Position numbers and translations under genes: made by a program. From positions 71,247,156 through 71,311,155 of the forward strand of contig NC_081185.1 of the NCBI RefSeq assembly GCF_029867415.1: a stretch of 64,000 nucleotides of DNA, written 5' to 3'. The first letter of the stretch is position 1. Every line of letters starts with the position of its first letter. The notes beneath the pieces are model-generated. The model did no database searches and was not told the DNA's origin. It worked only from the letters and a program-made list of their open reading frames with translations. The DNA is from Vicia villosa. Taxonomy: Eukaryota > Streptophyta > Magnoliopsida > Fabales > Fabaceae. Shown here piece after piece: positions 22,234-34,372 of this stretch.

Positions 22234-23444
22234 CTAAGGATTTCTCAACGTAACGTAGAGACGTCTCGGTGGCGATGTTATTGTGAAGAACAAAATGTCT
22301 CCGGTTCCAAGATTCCTGTTTTTCGCAAACTGATACCATCCTTGCCCCATGAATTTTTCCTTTTTCAACAGTTTCTTCCTCTTCCTTTTGCAGCCAATTT
22401 CAACATAATAGTTCTTGCGAGTGTCTTCATCTATAAGTTCTATAGATCTCTGGTTCCAAAACAGGTAGTGTTTGGTAACACAGCGAGGGAAATGCTGCAT
22501 GAAAAACAAAATCCAAGCTAACTCACTTAAAACTATTTCAAATCATAATTCAAACAATAGTTATAACCAGTCTACGACATTACCAGGACATTCTTCTGCG
22601 CACTTTGACCGTCTTTCACCACTCGTTTCCAACAGTAATCATCCGGGTATTCCTCATCACCTGATTCATCACTTTCCGAACCAGAGCTGTGAACATCCAC
22701 ATTTGGATCTCTCAGTTCTTTCCGAACTCGCATCTGAATAGCAGTTAATCTTTCAAATAGTCCATCATATGATTCATCAGAGGTATCGTCTCTGCAAAAT
22801 CATAGAGTACAACATTAACTAATGACTTAAAAAACGGGAAACTGCATTACATTAAAACATGATACTTACGGGTTCACACCATTTACTTCCACAACGTCTC
22901 CAACGACGCTTTCACCATTTGCTTGCCCAACAACAAATTCAGAAGAGCTGTACACAAAACCCTAATAAACTTACCATCCACATAATATCCCAAAATACAA
23001 ACCTAACGCATATTTAAAATTTTAAATACCGTAAATCTAAATCAGCTGTTCCAAACAAATGTAGATTATAAAAAAAAATGCAAAATAACAGAGTTTCCTT
23101 CAATGGGCCGATTACAGATCAAAACATAACAATGTACTGGAACTGGATAACTACAACAACACATACATTTTTGAAAAAGAAACAACAATCAAAAAATGGG
23201 TACCAAACATCTACCATGCAAAACGAAATATAAACATTTCCTTCAATGGGACTACAGATCAAAACATAACAGTTGTACTGGATAACTACAATAACACCTA
23301 CATTTTTGAAAAACAGACAACAACCAAAAAAATGGGTACCAAACATCTACCATGCAAAACGAAATATAAACATTCACTACTTCCGATCAACGTCAACACC
23401 TACACGTACCTCTTATCCTCTACTATCGGCACAGGGGTAGACAT
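22234..23444 (-). CDS. B3-C: B3-like DNA-binding protein, 4 exons, 193 residues
   Basis: Minus-strand exons 23444-23410, 22947-22870, 22791-22584 and 22494-22234 total 582 bp in frame. The start ATG (MSTPVPIVEDK) lies in a 35-bp first exon, the same length as B3-B exon 1. The middle exons are acidic (NVDVHSSGSESDESGDEE). The penultimate exon ends KRVVKDGQSAQKNVL, and the last exon begins HFPRCV. The B3-like core is RSIELIDEDTRKNYYVEIG, a Lys/Arg-rich loop (KRKRKKLLKKEK), GQGWYQFAKNRNLGTGDILFF and PPRRLYVTL. The basic loop could double as a nuclear localisation signal. B3-C and B3-B are in tandem on the minus strand. The gene appears intact; function is inferred from the fold only. Confidence 0.82.
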
Positions 23445-23606
23445 AGTAGGGCTGGAGAAACCGGATTTCAAACCTCCTTTGCGAACGGACGGACGGAGAG
23501 CCTCTGCAACTTCTGCAACTTCTATTTGAGGATAAATGCAAAAAGTTCTATTTGTAGGCCCAATATGTTCCTAAAAAGTTTTTAAAAACTGTTGGGATTC
23601 TTTAAA

Positions 23607-23644
<38 letters not shown>

Positions 23645-23662
23645 CTGTTGGGATTCTTTAAA

Positions 23663-23725
<63 letters not shown>

Positions 23726-23730
23726 TTAAA

Positions 23731-23896
23731 AGGTACTCCACTGACAGTGTAAAATAATTTTACACTGTCATCCAATAGAAAATGATAAAGGTGTCATGTC
23801 ATTTAGTTTTTTTTAAATAAAAAAATCTTTAATTAGATACATGGGTGGTGATTGGTTGACAGTGTAAAAGTATTTTACATTGTCAGTGCATCACCC
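23731..23896. mobile_element. MITE with ACAGTGTAAAAT subterminal repeats, copy 2 (inverted relative to copy 1)
   Basis: CACTGACAGTGTAAAATAAT at the left is mirrored by ATTTTACATTGTCAGTGCAT at the right. Its internal sequence matches copy 1 at 20945-21115 when reversed (CAACCAATCAC near one end in both). Confidence 0.68.
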
Positions 23897-23936
23897 CTTT
23901 TCTCTCTCTATCTATCTCTCTATCTATCTCTCTCTA

Positions 23937-23998
<62 letters not shown>

Positions 23999-24138
23999 AG
24001 CCTTCTATATATTTTATATTGTTAACAAACCTAATTTAAAACAAAAATATTTTATATTATTGAATTTATAAAAACTTTAAAATAAATTTATATATAACTT
24101 TCTTATGAAACAATTATAATGGATGAATAAATAACTTT

Positions 24139-24690
24139 TTTATGACCGTCATCGGTTCATCTATAACACGCTTCACACAAAGTTGACAATCGTCAGTTGA
24201 ATCTTTTACATGGTTATCACATAGTTGACCGTCATCGGTTGAATCCCTGACATGTTCCACACATATTCGGACCTCATCAGTTCATCTGTAACACGCTTTG
24301 CACATAGTTAATTAACCGTCATTAGTTGTGTCCCTGACATGGTTAACACATTTTCGGACCTCATCAGTTCATCTGTAACACACTTCGCACATAGTTAATT
24401 AACCGTCATTAGTTGTGTCCCTGACATGGTTAACACATAGTTGACCGTCATCAGTTCATCTGTAACACGCTGCGCACATAGTTTACCATCATCAGTTAAA
24501 TCACTGACATGGTTAACACATAGTTGACCGTCATCAGTTGAATCCCTGACATGGATCACACATGGTTTACCATCATCAGTTCATCTGTAACATGCTTCAC
24601 GCATAGTTAACCGTAATCAGTTCATCTGTTACACGCTTCGCACATAGTTGACCGTCATCAGTTGAATCCCTGACATGGTTGACACATAGT
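24139..24690. repeat. Decayed array of the 42-bp unit (about 13 copies)
   Basis: Units built from TGACCGTCATCAGTTGAATC, CCTGACATGGTTAACACATA and variants CATCTGTAACACGCTTCGCA repeat with a period near 42 bp. The motif ATCAGTTGAATCCCTGACAT is shared with the large array at 28556-32047. These units are much more diverged from one another than those of the large array, so this is the older or relic array. Confidence 0.85.
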
Positions 24691-24847
24691 ATACACATAT
24701 TATTGATAAAAAATATTCTCATATTTTTGTATAATAATCAATGACATATATTTGAACATATTATTTTATATGTCATCAATAAATATGTGTATAGTGTATT
24801 TCATTTTATTAGCGATAAATATTATATGTCCCATAATATATTTAAAC

Positions 24848-24886
<39 letters not shown>

Positions 24887-25828
24887 AATAATTAATAATT
24901 GATAAATATTATATTTAAACAACTCACTACGTTTCAATTAACCACCTACTCCCAAAAATTTATGATAACTAACCATTTCTTTAATGATTACCCCCACTAA
25001 TTTACACACAAAGAAAATTTTGGTCAAATTTTTTTCTATTCTTAAATTTAAATACTTAATAATAATTAAATTAAAATAGTATTACATCCCACTAACTCAT
25101 TATTATTTATCAATAAAAATAAAAACTATTAACTATTAGTCAAAACGTCCCACTAACTCAATTCACGATCCAACCTCTATTTATATTAATTACTATTAAT
25201 GATTTAAGAAAATTTTATTAAATTAAAATATTTACCATCGTCAGTCCACACTCCCTAAAAATGAAATAAATCCCACTAAACCATTAACTCCACTTCCTAA
25301 ATAAATGATACGTATTCTATCATTAATTAATTATAAAAAATAATGCTTTTCTAAAAAAAACTTCCTCAAAATTTAACTTCTCATTATCTCATAAAACTAT
25401 ATCAATTTCTATTTCTTTTAAGCTGTTTCTCTTTCCCCTTCTTCATATTAATTCTCATTTTTAAGGTTTGGTAAAAAATTTGTAAGAATAGGAAATATAA
25501 TTGTAAAGAGATGGAGGTTAGAAAATATTGTTGTAATATTATTTTGTTAATTGATTTTTGTTATTCAATATTATAGTAATGGAGGTAAAGGTTTTTTAAT
25601 TTTATTTTGTTGATGTACGTACATTACACGAAAATTTAGTTACAAAATATTATACATGTAAGTTTTAAAAAATAAACAAAATAAAAGAAAAAGAAAATAG
25701 AAAAGTACTATATGTTATTAATAGTATGTTTTTTTAAAAGTTAAATAAATAAAAATAAAGAAAGGGATGGATATATAAATGGCTTGCATAAATATATTGT
25801 CATGCTGTCACAGTTGATGGATAATTAA

Positions 25829-25948
25829 GAAAAAATAGGGTTGGCTGGATATGTAAAAAATATAGTTGAGTTGTTTAAAATTTTTGAAGAAAAAATAGGG
25901 TTGGCTGGATATGTAAAAAATATAGTTGAGTTGTTTAAAATTTTTGAA
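25829..25948. repeat. 60-bp perfect tandem duplication
   Basis: Two adjacent, apparently identical 60-bp copies containing AATAGGGTTGGCTGGATATG. It lies in a segment related to the PIF/Harbinger-type MITE at 15775-16148. Confidence 0.9.
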
Positions 25949-26430
25949 AGTGTAATATAAATATAATGTGTAAAATTGAGTAGGACCCATCTAAATACTC
26001 ATATTTAGAGACTATGGTACATATATAGTATATAAATCAAAATGAAGTGGGGGCATAGGCCTACAGTGTTGCAAACGTGGCTCCGTCCCAATGGTAAAAT
26101 GTCTTGAAAACCTTCTGTTAGATAATTGTGAGAATATAGCTTTTGAGAAAATATATTTATGGCATTATTTTGAAGATTTAGAATTGTAAAAGTTAAAGAA
26201 TTTGAAAGGATGTTTTGGGGTTCCAATTAAGAGGAGTAAATGAGATCATCGAGGATTGGAAGCTGGTAGGGTATTGGTAGTTGTGGATATTAAATTTACT
26301 TCATCTATACCATTTATAATTACCACTACACTACTTACTCTTAAAACTTGCATTTGCTGCTGAAACGTAAAGGTGGAAAAATAACATAAGTTCTTCTGTA
26401 ATCTCTCCAATCTTTTCATCTGTTCATACA

Positions 26431-27248
26431 ATGGCATCTGCAAGGTAAGTTTTAGATCATATGTTAGTATTATTTGTTTGCATGCTCTGTTTAACAAATA
26501 ATCTTTAACATGGTGTGTTGATTCCAAAACTTCTTTTTGCAGATCTTTTTTTACAGACCACAGTGAAGGGAAAAACGATGAGGAGGCCAGAAGCAAATCA
26601 CCAGATTGGTCATTGTTGTAGGTTCTGAAACTTTGATCACTTAACTCACACACATAGCTTTTGAAAGTGTAGATTTTATTTATATGTTATTGCAATCATC
26701 GGTTATTTATATGTTATGATGTAAGCTGATTTATATTTCCTTGCAAAATTTATTTTAGTCGGGATGTAGTGTCTGTTGGTTATGACATTGTTGGAAGTAG
26801 GACCCGTCGTTCATCATATTGCTTATGGAAGAGGGAGGTTAAAGATGCGCAGATTGCTCGAAGTAACCTTCTTGTAAGTTAGTTGCTAAAACCATAAACA
26901 TGTACATATATGAATTTAGTTTATTTTATATTAAGCGTAAACATAAAAACTAACATTGGTTGAGATGTAAACGTGCAGCAAATCCCGCAGGAAGTTGTTA
27001 TGACTGGCCGTCTTCAGCAAGTGAGGTATATCGACATTGTCGATGGCATAACCGGTGACACCTATCAGTCTGAAGTGCATACTTTTGAGAGGGGAGGCCA
27101 CACTGAGAAGTATTTAGGTGGCGGCTGGAACAGGTTTGCAAGGAATCTGGGGCTATGCAATGGAGACTTGGTGGGATTCAGCATCAAGTATCCTCCTGCT
27201 GAAGAAATCGTTGTCACAGTTTTGAACATTGAACACAGGGGATGGTAA
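26431..27248 (+). CDS. B3-D: B3-like DNA-binding protein, 4 exons, 157 residues
   Basis: Exons 26431-26444, 26543-26617, 26759-26873 and 26979-27248 total 474 bp in frame. The first exon is tiny (MASAR). The exon 2 donor is the least certain; GTAGGT at 26618 avoids an immediate stop. Exon 3 ends WKREVKDAQIARSNLL, matching the pre-B3 linker of its paralogues. Exon 4 opens QIPQEVV and shows the B3-like core: RYIDIVDGITGDTYQSEV, GGGWNRFARNLGLCNGDLVGF and YPPAEEIVVTVLN. The gene is transcribed away from B3-C and towards the large minisatellite. It appears intact. Role inferred: sequence-specific DNA binding in the nucleus. Confidence 0.8.
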
Positions 27249-28206
27249 GGCCAGATTTTGTGGGGTTTGTTGAAGTTACTATGTATTTTGATGATGTTTT
27301 GAAGGTTGTTGCATGTATTTTGAAATATTGTGGTACTATTATTTCCAAGACTTCTATTTTGTTTAAGAATTAGCTATGCACGTTGAACATTGGTTGTGTG
27401 TTAATTATCTATAGCATTTATATTCCCTATTGCAGTAGTTATATTATATATTGAAATGCTTATATTTATGTTAAATATATGTTGCAAATTTTGGCATATC
27501 TGCCCATGTTTGGTTTCTCATGTTTCTGGGGATTGGGATATATATGTCGTTCAGCTTTTCCCATGCAAACTATGTCGTTTTCGAAAAAGGACAAATGCTA
27601 CAGAAAATACAATTGTTCACACATAGCCATCTCTGCTGGTCCTACCACCCCATTCTTTCCACTACTTTAATCAAAAATAGCATAATATATTGATTTCTTG
27701 AGCATTACTTAAAGTAGTACTAGTACTACTAGTAGTACATTATTTTTTCTGCAAAAAATCTACTTTACTGACACAGTTGATATTCACCTTTTGCTTCATT
27801 TAATATAGCTTTTTTTTTCACACGTGGACAACACATTCCTTTCCTTCATCCATCTTGACCCATTTGTGCAATAGTAGGCGGTAAAAACTAAATATTTTAT
27901 GCATTCATTTTACTGCCTAATTAAAATATGGCGCCTTTAAATACACTCCCTCCAAAAAAACCAAGTGCTGTAACATGATAAAGTGGTGATTTTTCTATGG
28001 GCCATATGTATTATTTGAAAAGGTTATTTTAATATAAGTACTTAATTTTAATTGAAATATGTATATTTATAAAAAAAACATATTTCAATTTTGCATTAAA
28101 AAACAACATATTTATTAATTGGACAAAATAAGAATATTTGTGTTTAAATAGTAAATTTAAGTAAGTATTTAAATAAAAATCTGAAACAACCAATGGATTG
28201 GACATT

Positions 28207-28277
<71 letters not shown>

Positions 28278-28555
28278 ATTTCAATATATACTTAACTGCA
28301 ATATTATTGATTAAAGTATATTATAGTATATATTGATTTAAAGCCAATGCAAAAATAATGATTAAAGTATATTAAAGTATATATGTGTTGACGTTGATGA
28401 ATTTAAATACTTATTTGGTGCTATAATATTGATTTCAATCTAATGCAATAATTTTCACAAATACGTATATATTTAGTTTAATATTGTTTGAGATGTATCT
28501 TCATTAAAAATATAATTTTACAAATACATACTTTACAAATAAATACTTAATATTG
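27249..28555. other. Spacer between B3-D and the 42-bp array
   Basis: Contains the B3-D 3' side, AT-rich DNA and an (AT)n tract at 28208-28275. No gene is evident. Confidence 0.5.
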
Positions 28556-31500
28556 TACACACATAGTTTGACATCGTCATTTGAATCCCTGACATGGATC
28601 ACACATAGTTCGACATCATCAGTTGAATCCCAGACATGTTCCACACATAGTTCGACATCATCAGTTGAATCCCTGACATGTTCCACACATAGTTCGACAT
28701 CATCAGTTGAATCCCTGACATGTTCCACACATAGTAAGACATCGTCAGTTGAATCCCTGACATGTTCCACACATAGTTCGACATCATCAGTTAAATCCCT
28801 GACATGTTCCACACATAGTTCGACATCATCAGTTGAATCCCTGACATGTTCCACACATAGTTCGACATCATCAGTTGAATCCCTGACATGAATCACACAT
28901 AGTTCGACATCATCAGTTGAATCCCTGACATGTTCCACACATGGTTCGACATCATCAGTTGAATCCCTGACATGTTCCACCCATAGTAAGACATCCTCAG
29001 TTGAATCCCTGACATGGATCACACATAGTTCGACATCATCAGTTGAATCCCTGACATGTTCCACACATAGTAAGACATCATCAGTTGAATCCCTGACATG
29101 TTCCACACATAGTAAGACATCATCAGTTGAATCCCTGACATGGATCACACATAGTTCGACATCATCAGTTGAATCCCTGACATGTTCCACACATGGTTCG
29201 ACATCATCAGTTGAATCCCTGACATGGATCACACATAGTTCGACATCATCAGTTGAATCCCTGACATGTTCCACACATAGTTGGACATCATCAGTTGAAT
29301 CCCTGACATGTTCCACCCATAGTAAGACATCATCAGTTAAATCCCTGACATGTTCCACACATAGTTCGATATCATCAATTGAATCCCTGACATGTTCCAC
29401 ACATAGTTCAACATCATCAGTTGAATCCCTGACATGTTCCACCCATAGTAAGACATCATCAGTTAAATCCCTGACATGTTCCACACATAGTTCGACATCA
29501 TCAGTTGAATCCCTGACATGTTCCACCCATAGTAAGACATCCTCAGTTGAATCCCTGACATGGATCACACATAGTTCGACATCATCAGTTGAATCCCTGA
29601 CATGTTCCACACATAGTTCGACATCATCAGTTGAATCCCTGACATGGATCACACATAGTAAGACATCATCAGTTGAATCCCTGACATGTTCCACACATGG
29701 TTCGACATCATCAGTTGAATACCTGACATGTTCCACACATAGTAAGACATCATCAGTTGAATCCCTGACATGTTCCACACATAGTAAGACATCATCAGTT
29801 GAATCCCTGACATGTTCCACACATAGTTCGACATCATCAGTTGAATCCCTGACATAGATCACACATGGTCCGACATCATCAGTTGAATCCCTGACATGTT
29901 CCACACATAGTTAGACATCATCAGTTGAATCCCTGACATGTTCCACACATGGTTCGACACCATCAGTTGAATCCCTGACATGTTCCACACATAGTAAGAC
30001 ATCATCAGTTGAATCCCTGACATGGATCACACATAGTTCGACATCATCAGTTGAATCCCTGACATGTTCCACACATAGTTCGACATCATCAGTTGAATCC
30101 CTGACATGTTCCACACATGGTTCGACATCATCAGTTGAATCCCTGACATGTTCCACCCATAGTAAGACATCATCAGTTGAATCCCTGACATGGATCACAC
30201 ATAGTTCAACATCATCAGTTGAATCCTTGACATGTTCCACACATAGTTCGACATCATCAGTTGAATCCCTGACATGGATCACACATAGTTCCACATCATC
30301 AGTTGAATCTCTGACATGTTCCACACATAGTAAGACATCATCAGTTGAATCCCTGACATGGATCCACACATGGTTCCACATCATCAGTTGAATCCCTGAC
30401 ATGTATCACACATAGTTCGACATCATCAGTTGAATCCCTGACATGTTCCACACATAGTTCGACATCATCAGTTGGATCCCTGACATGTTTCACACATAGT
30501 TCGACATCATCAGATGAATCCCTGACATGGATCACACATAGTTCGACATCATCAGTTGAATCCCTGACATGTTCCACACATAGTTCGACATCATCAGTTG
30601 AATCCCTGACATGTTCCACACATAGTAAGACATCATCAGTTGAATCCCTGACATGTTCCACACATAGTTCGACATCATCAGTTGAATCCCTGACATGGAT
30701 CACACATAGTAAGACATTATCAGTTGAATCCCTGACATGTTCCACACATAGTTCCACATCATCAGTTGAATCCCTGACATGTTCCACACATAGTTCTACA
30801 TCATCAGTTGAATCCTTGACATGTTCCACACATAGTAAGACATCATCAGTTGAATCCCTGACATCTTCCACACATAGTTCGACATCATCAGTTGAATCCC
30901 TGACATGTTCCACACATAGTAAGACATCATCAGTTGAATCCCTGACATGTTCCACAAATAGTTCCACATCATCAGTTGAATCCCTGACATGGATCACACA
31001 TGGTTCGACATCATCAGTTGAATCTCTGACATGTTCCACACATAGTTCCACATCATCAGTTGAATCCCTGACATGTTCCACACATAGTTCTACATCATCA
31101 GTTGAATCCCTGACATGTTCCACACATAGTAAGACATCATCAGTTGAATCCCTGACATGGATCACACATAGTAAGACATCATCAGTTGAATCCCTGACAT
31201 GTTCCACACATAGTTCCACATCATCAGTTGAATCCCTGACATGTTCCACACATAGTAAGACATCATCAGTTGAATCCCTGACATGTTCCACACATAGTTC
31301 GACATCATCAGTTGAATCCCTGACATGGATCACACATGGTTCGACATCATCAGTTGAATCCCTGACATGTTCCACACATAGTTCCACATCATCAGTTGAA
31401 TCCCTGACATGTTCCACACATAGTTCGACATCATCAGTTGAATCCCTGACATGGATCACACATAGTTCCACATCATCTGTTGAATCCCTGACATGTTCCA

Positions 31501-32047
31501 TACATAGTTAGACATCATTAGATGAATCCCTGACATGTTCCATACATAGTTAGACATCATCAGTTGAATCCCTGACATGTTTCACACATAGTAAGACATC
31601 ATCAGTTGAATCCCTGACATGTTCCACACATAGTTCGACATCATCAGTTGAATCCCTGACATGTTCCACACATAGTTCGACATCATCAGTTGAATCCCTG
31701 ACATGTTCCACACATAGTTCGACATCATCAGTTGAATCCCTGACATGTGACACACATAGTTCGACATCATCAGTTGAATCCCTGACATGTTCCACACATA
31801 GTTCCACATCATCAGTTGAATCCCTGACATGTTCCACACATAGTTCTACATCATCAGTTGAATCCCTGACATGTTCCACACATAGTAAGACATCATCAGT
31901 TGAATCCCTGACATGTTCCACACATAGTTCGACATCATCAGTTGAATCCCTGACATGTTCCACACATAGTAAGACATCATCAGTTGAATCCCTGACATGT
32001 TCCACACATAGTAAGACATCATCAGTTGAATCCCTGACATGTTCCAC
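28556..32047. repeat. Large 42-bp minisatellite, about 83 copies
   Basis: The unit is GTTGAATCCCTGACATGTTC followed by CACACATAGTTCGACATCATCA and recurs every 42 bp for 3.5 kb. Copies differ mainly at two sites: TTCCACAC versus GGATCACAC after CATG, and the AGTTCGAC / AGTAAGAC / GGTTCGAC / AGTTCCAC block. The variants are interspersed rather than blocked, which suggests repeated unequal exchange of mixed blocks. Since 42 is a multiple of three and most frames of the unit lack stops, long minus-strand frames arise with a 14-residue period (HVRDSTDDVELCVE). These are interrupted by a few stops and one indel near 30361, and I do not regard them as a gene. The array lies inside the MULE between B3-D and B3-E. 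Confidence 0.95.
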
Positions 32048-32054
32048 TAGTGAT

Positions 32055-32400
32055 GGTCAAAAATTAATAATTAATAAGAAAATAAGAAAATAATTTAGAA
32101 AATAATTAATAACTTTGTGAAAAAAATTAATAAGAAAATAACTTTGTGAAAGTAATCAATAATTAATAATTAATAATTTAGAAAATTAATAATTAATAAG
32201 AAAATAACTTTGTGAAAAAAATTAATTAAAAATTAATAAGATAATAATTTAGAAAATTAATAATTAATAAGAAAATAACTTTGTGAAAAAAATTAATTAA
32301 AAATTAATAAGATAATAATTTAGAAAATTAATAATTAATAAGAAAATAACTTTGTGAAAAAAATTAATTAAAAATTAATAAGATAATAATTTAGATAATA
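32055..32400. repeat. 71-bp AT-rich tandem repeat after the minisatellite
   Basis: AACTTTGTGAAAAAAATTAA recurs at a 71-bp spacing (ACTTTGTG near 32207, 32278 and 32349), with shorter degenerate copies before it. The block directly follows the 42-bp array. Confidence 0.88.
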
Positions 32401-32599
32401 AATCCACTTTGCCATTAATGAAAAACTATTTTTCCTGTTAGTGTGTTTTGGAACATCAAAACAATGAAAATTAAAAAAATAAAAACAGAGGTTAATATGT
32501 TTGCATAAAAAGTAAGGGTGAAATTAGGGTTTATTTCCATCTTCAATCGATACTGCTACTGCCAACGGCATTGCGCGAGATTCACGGACACACACGACC

Positions 32600-34105
32600 A
32601 TGGCTGAATGGGGAAGGTTTGTTCCAAAAATTTGTTTAATTCCTTGATCTTAAACTGTTCTTCTGCTTCTCCAATATCGGGTTTTCATGTAATGTGTTTG
32701 TATAATGTCTATAATGCAACCTGATAATCATACTGTATTTGAAGAAGACAGTAATATTCGTGTAAAAAGTGATACGAGATATTGAAGTGGTTGTTTGTTA
32801 AAATGCAGGGTGAAAGAAGGAAGCTGCGATGAGGATGATTCCCAGGAAAGGAAAATACCTGGGAAACGCACAAGGAGCTTTGTTTTGAAGCAAATGTTGG
32901 AGGAGGTCGCCAGGAACAAGAAAGAAAGCAAAGTTAAAGGTAAAGACGGTCAAGGAGAGATGCCATCATCTGCATCCCAAAGGTACTTAACTTATGATTT
33001 TTAATAACATGAAAACCAATTTCTCCTTGCCATTTCTTGTTGAGTAGGATGCAGGTATGATTGTAACCATTAAGTGTTTTATTGGACCCTGATATGATGA
33101 ACTCACTACCAGGAAACATAGTCTGCATAAGGATACTTCCAACATTAGGAAGGAAAAAGGCACCATGGAGAAAGGAAAAAGGAAATGTGAGGGAAGTGGT
33201 GAGGTAGAGAAAGGGAATCTTAAAAGAGAAGGATGTGCTGAAGGTGGTGTTGGTTGCAGCACAAACATAAGGGTAAGAACATGGAGTCTTCGGATCTCCA
33301 CGACATTCAAAGAGATGAGCATGAATACACAACTATATCATCGGATAGCGAGAGGTAAATCAAATGTGTACTGGAATTGTGTTGAAGTAACTGCATAAGC
33401 AATTGTTTGACCTTTTTATACATTGTGTTCGTATGAAGCGCCGACACGCCATTCAGAAGGCGTGTCGCCGCGTCGGACATGGATACTCGCACGACACGCG
33501 TATGACACGTACATTGCATTGTTATATTAATATATAAAATATGTTCTTGCCGTGTCTGTGTCCTATGTTTTCTGTATTAGCGGAGTCCTCGTGTCTGATG
33601 ATATGTCCCGTGTCCGAGTCCGGGCTTCATGTTAATTGTGATTTTGTTTCAGTGTTAGGGTGTATAGCCCTATAATTGTGGATCAGGACGAAGAGATGTG
33701 GTCGCGAGAAGTAGTTGATGCGAAGAGGACGCGGAGTAATGTTATGGTAGGAAATGAAAAAATTTGATCTGTTGTATTATTTCAATTGTGTTTGAATTGT
33801 ATTGAAGCTGATAATGATTTCTACTTAATTTGCAGCAACTTCCAGCCAACGTCATCGACAGCTGCCAGCTGCGAAACTTTTCAAATATTGAGCTCTATGA
33901 CTGTGACAATAATGAACCCTATGACTGTGAGATTAAGAAGAATTTGAAGAAGAAGGAGTGTTATTTGTGTAGGGCTTGGTTTGACTATATAAGGCATGCT
34001 GAAGTGCAGGTTGGTGACAAACTTCGCTTTGCCATCCGTTACCCACCAGCTGAACAAATCATGGTTTATGTTGAGCGTAGGGGTGATACCGCAGGAGGAC
34101 ATTGA
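32600..34105 (+). CDS. B3-E: B3-like DNA-binding protein, 6 exons, 246 residues
   Basis: Exons 32600-32616, 32809-32982, 33113-33203, 33260-33354, 33653-33746 and 33836-34105 total 741 bp in frame. The intron between exons 3 and 4 (33204-33259) is only 56 bp, so that junction needs a transcript. Exons 2-3 are strongly basic (KIPGKRTRSFVLKQMLEEVA, NKKESKVKGK, KGKRKCEG) and may contain a nuclear signal. Exon 4 is acidic and ends TISSDSE. Exon 5 ends MWSREVVDAKRTRSNVM, the shared pre-B3 linker. Exon 6 opens QLPANVI and carries the B3-like core: SNIELYDCDNNEPYDCEI, CRAWFDYIRHAEVQVGDKLRF and YPPAEQIMVYVERR. Here the usual GWY.FA is changed to AWFDYI. The gene is the last one before the right terminal repeat. 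Confidence 0.78.
33436..33631. mobile_element. GC-rich MITE-like insertion in B3-E intron 4
   Basis: A GC-rich island with ATGAAGCGCCGACACGCC at the left and, in reverse complement, ATGAAGCCCGGACTCGG at the right, rich in CGTGTC/GACACG motifs between. The inverted ends and base composition suggest a DNA-transposon derivative. I could not find a clean target duplication, so ends and class are tentative. Confidence 0.5.
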
Positions 34106-34340
34106 AAGGATCCGTCGTGAATGAATTGCTGCAGAATACTCAGTTTTTTTTTTTGCAAACTGTATGTTATGTTGGGTGCTGAAATACTTGTAAAACATAA
34201 GCACTCATATTGAATATTTCAGGTTTTAAAAGAATACTTGTAATGTAGTTTATTTGTCTATTTTATCTATTAATATATCTAAAGTTTGTCTATTTTATTA
34301 TAACTATGTGTTGTTGATATTATTATTTTTATTATTATTA

Positions 34341-34372
<32 letters not shown>

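Larger units (their letters stand above)
23445..26430. other. 3-kb non-coding block between divergent B3-C and B3-D
   Basis: It must contain the promoters of both divergent genes. It also contains two (AT)n tracts (23610-23642 and 23668-23722) that each follow a copy of ACTGTTGGGATTCTTTAAAA. Further contents are a MITE, a CT/GT microsatellite (23899-23996), a decayed 42-bp repeat array, an (AAT)n run at about 24847-24885, and a 60-bp tandem duplication. No gene is seen. Confidence 0.6.

Noticed and set aside
28504..32047. Long minus- and plus-strand reading frames (up to 466 codons) through the 42-bp array
   Set aside because: The period is a multiple of three and the unit lacks stops in several frames, so openness is automatic. 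Frames are open on both strands, are broken by stops and an indel, and have no start context or exon links. I treat the array as a minisatellite.
28556..32047. CRISPR-like array
   Set aside because: Repeats are directly adjacent with no unique spacers, and the DNA is plant nuclear.
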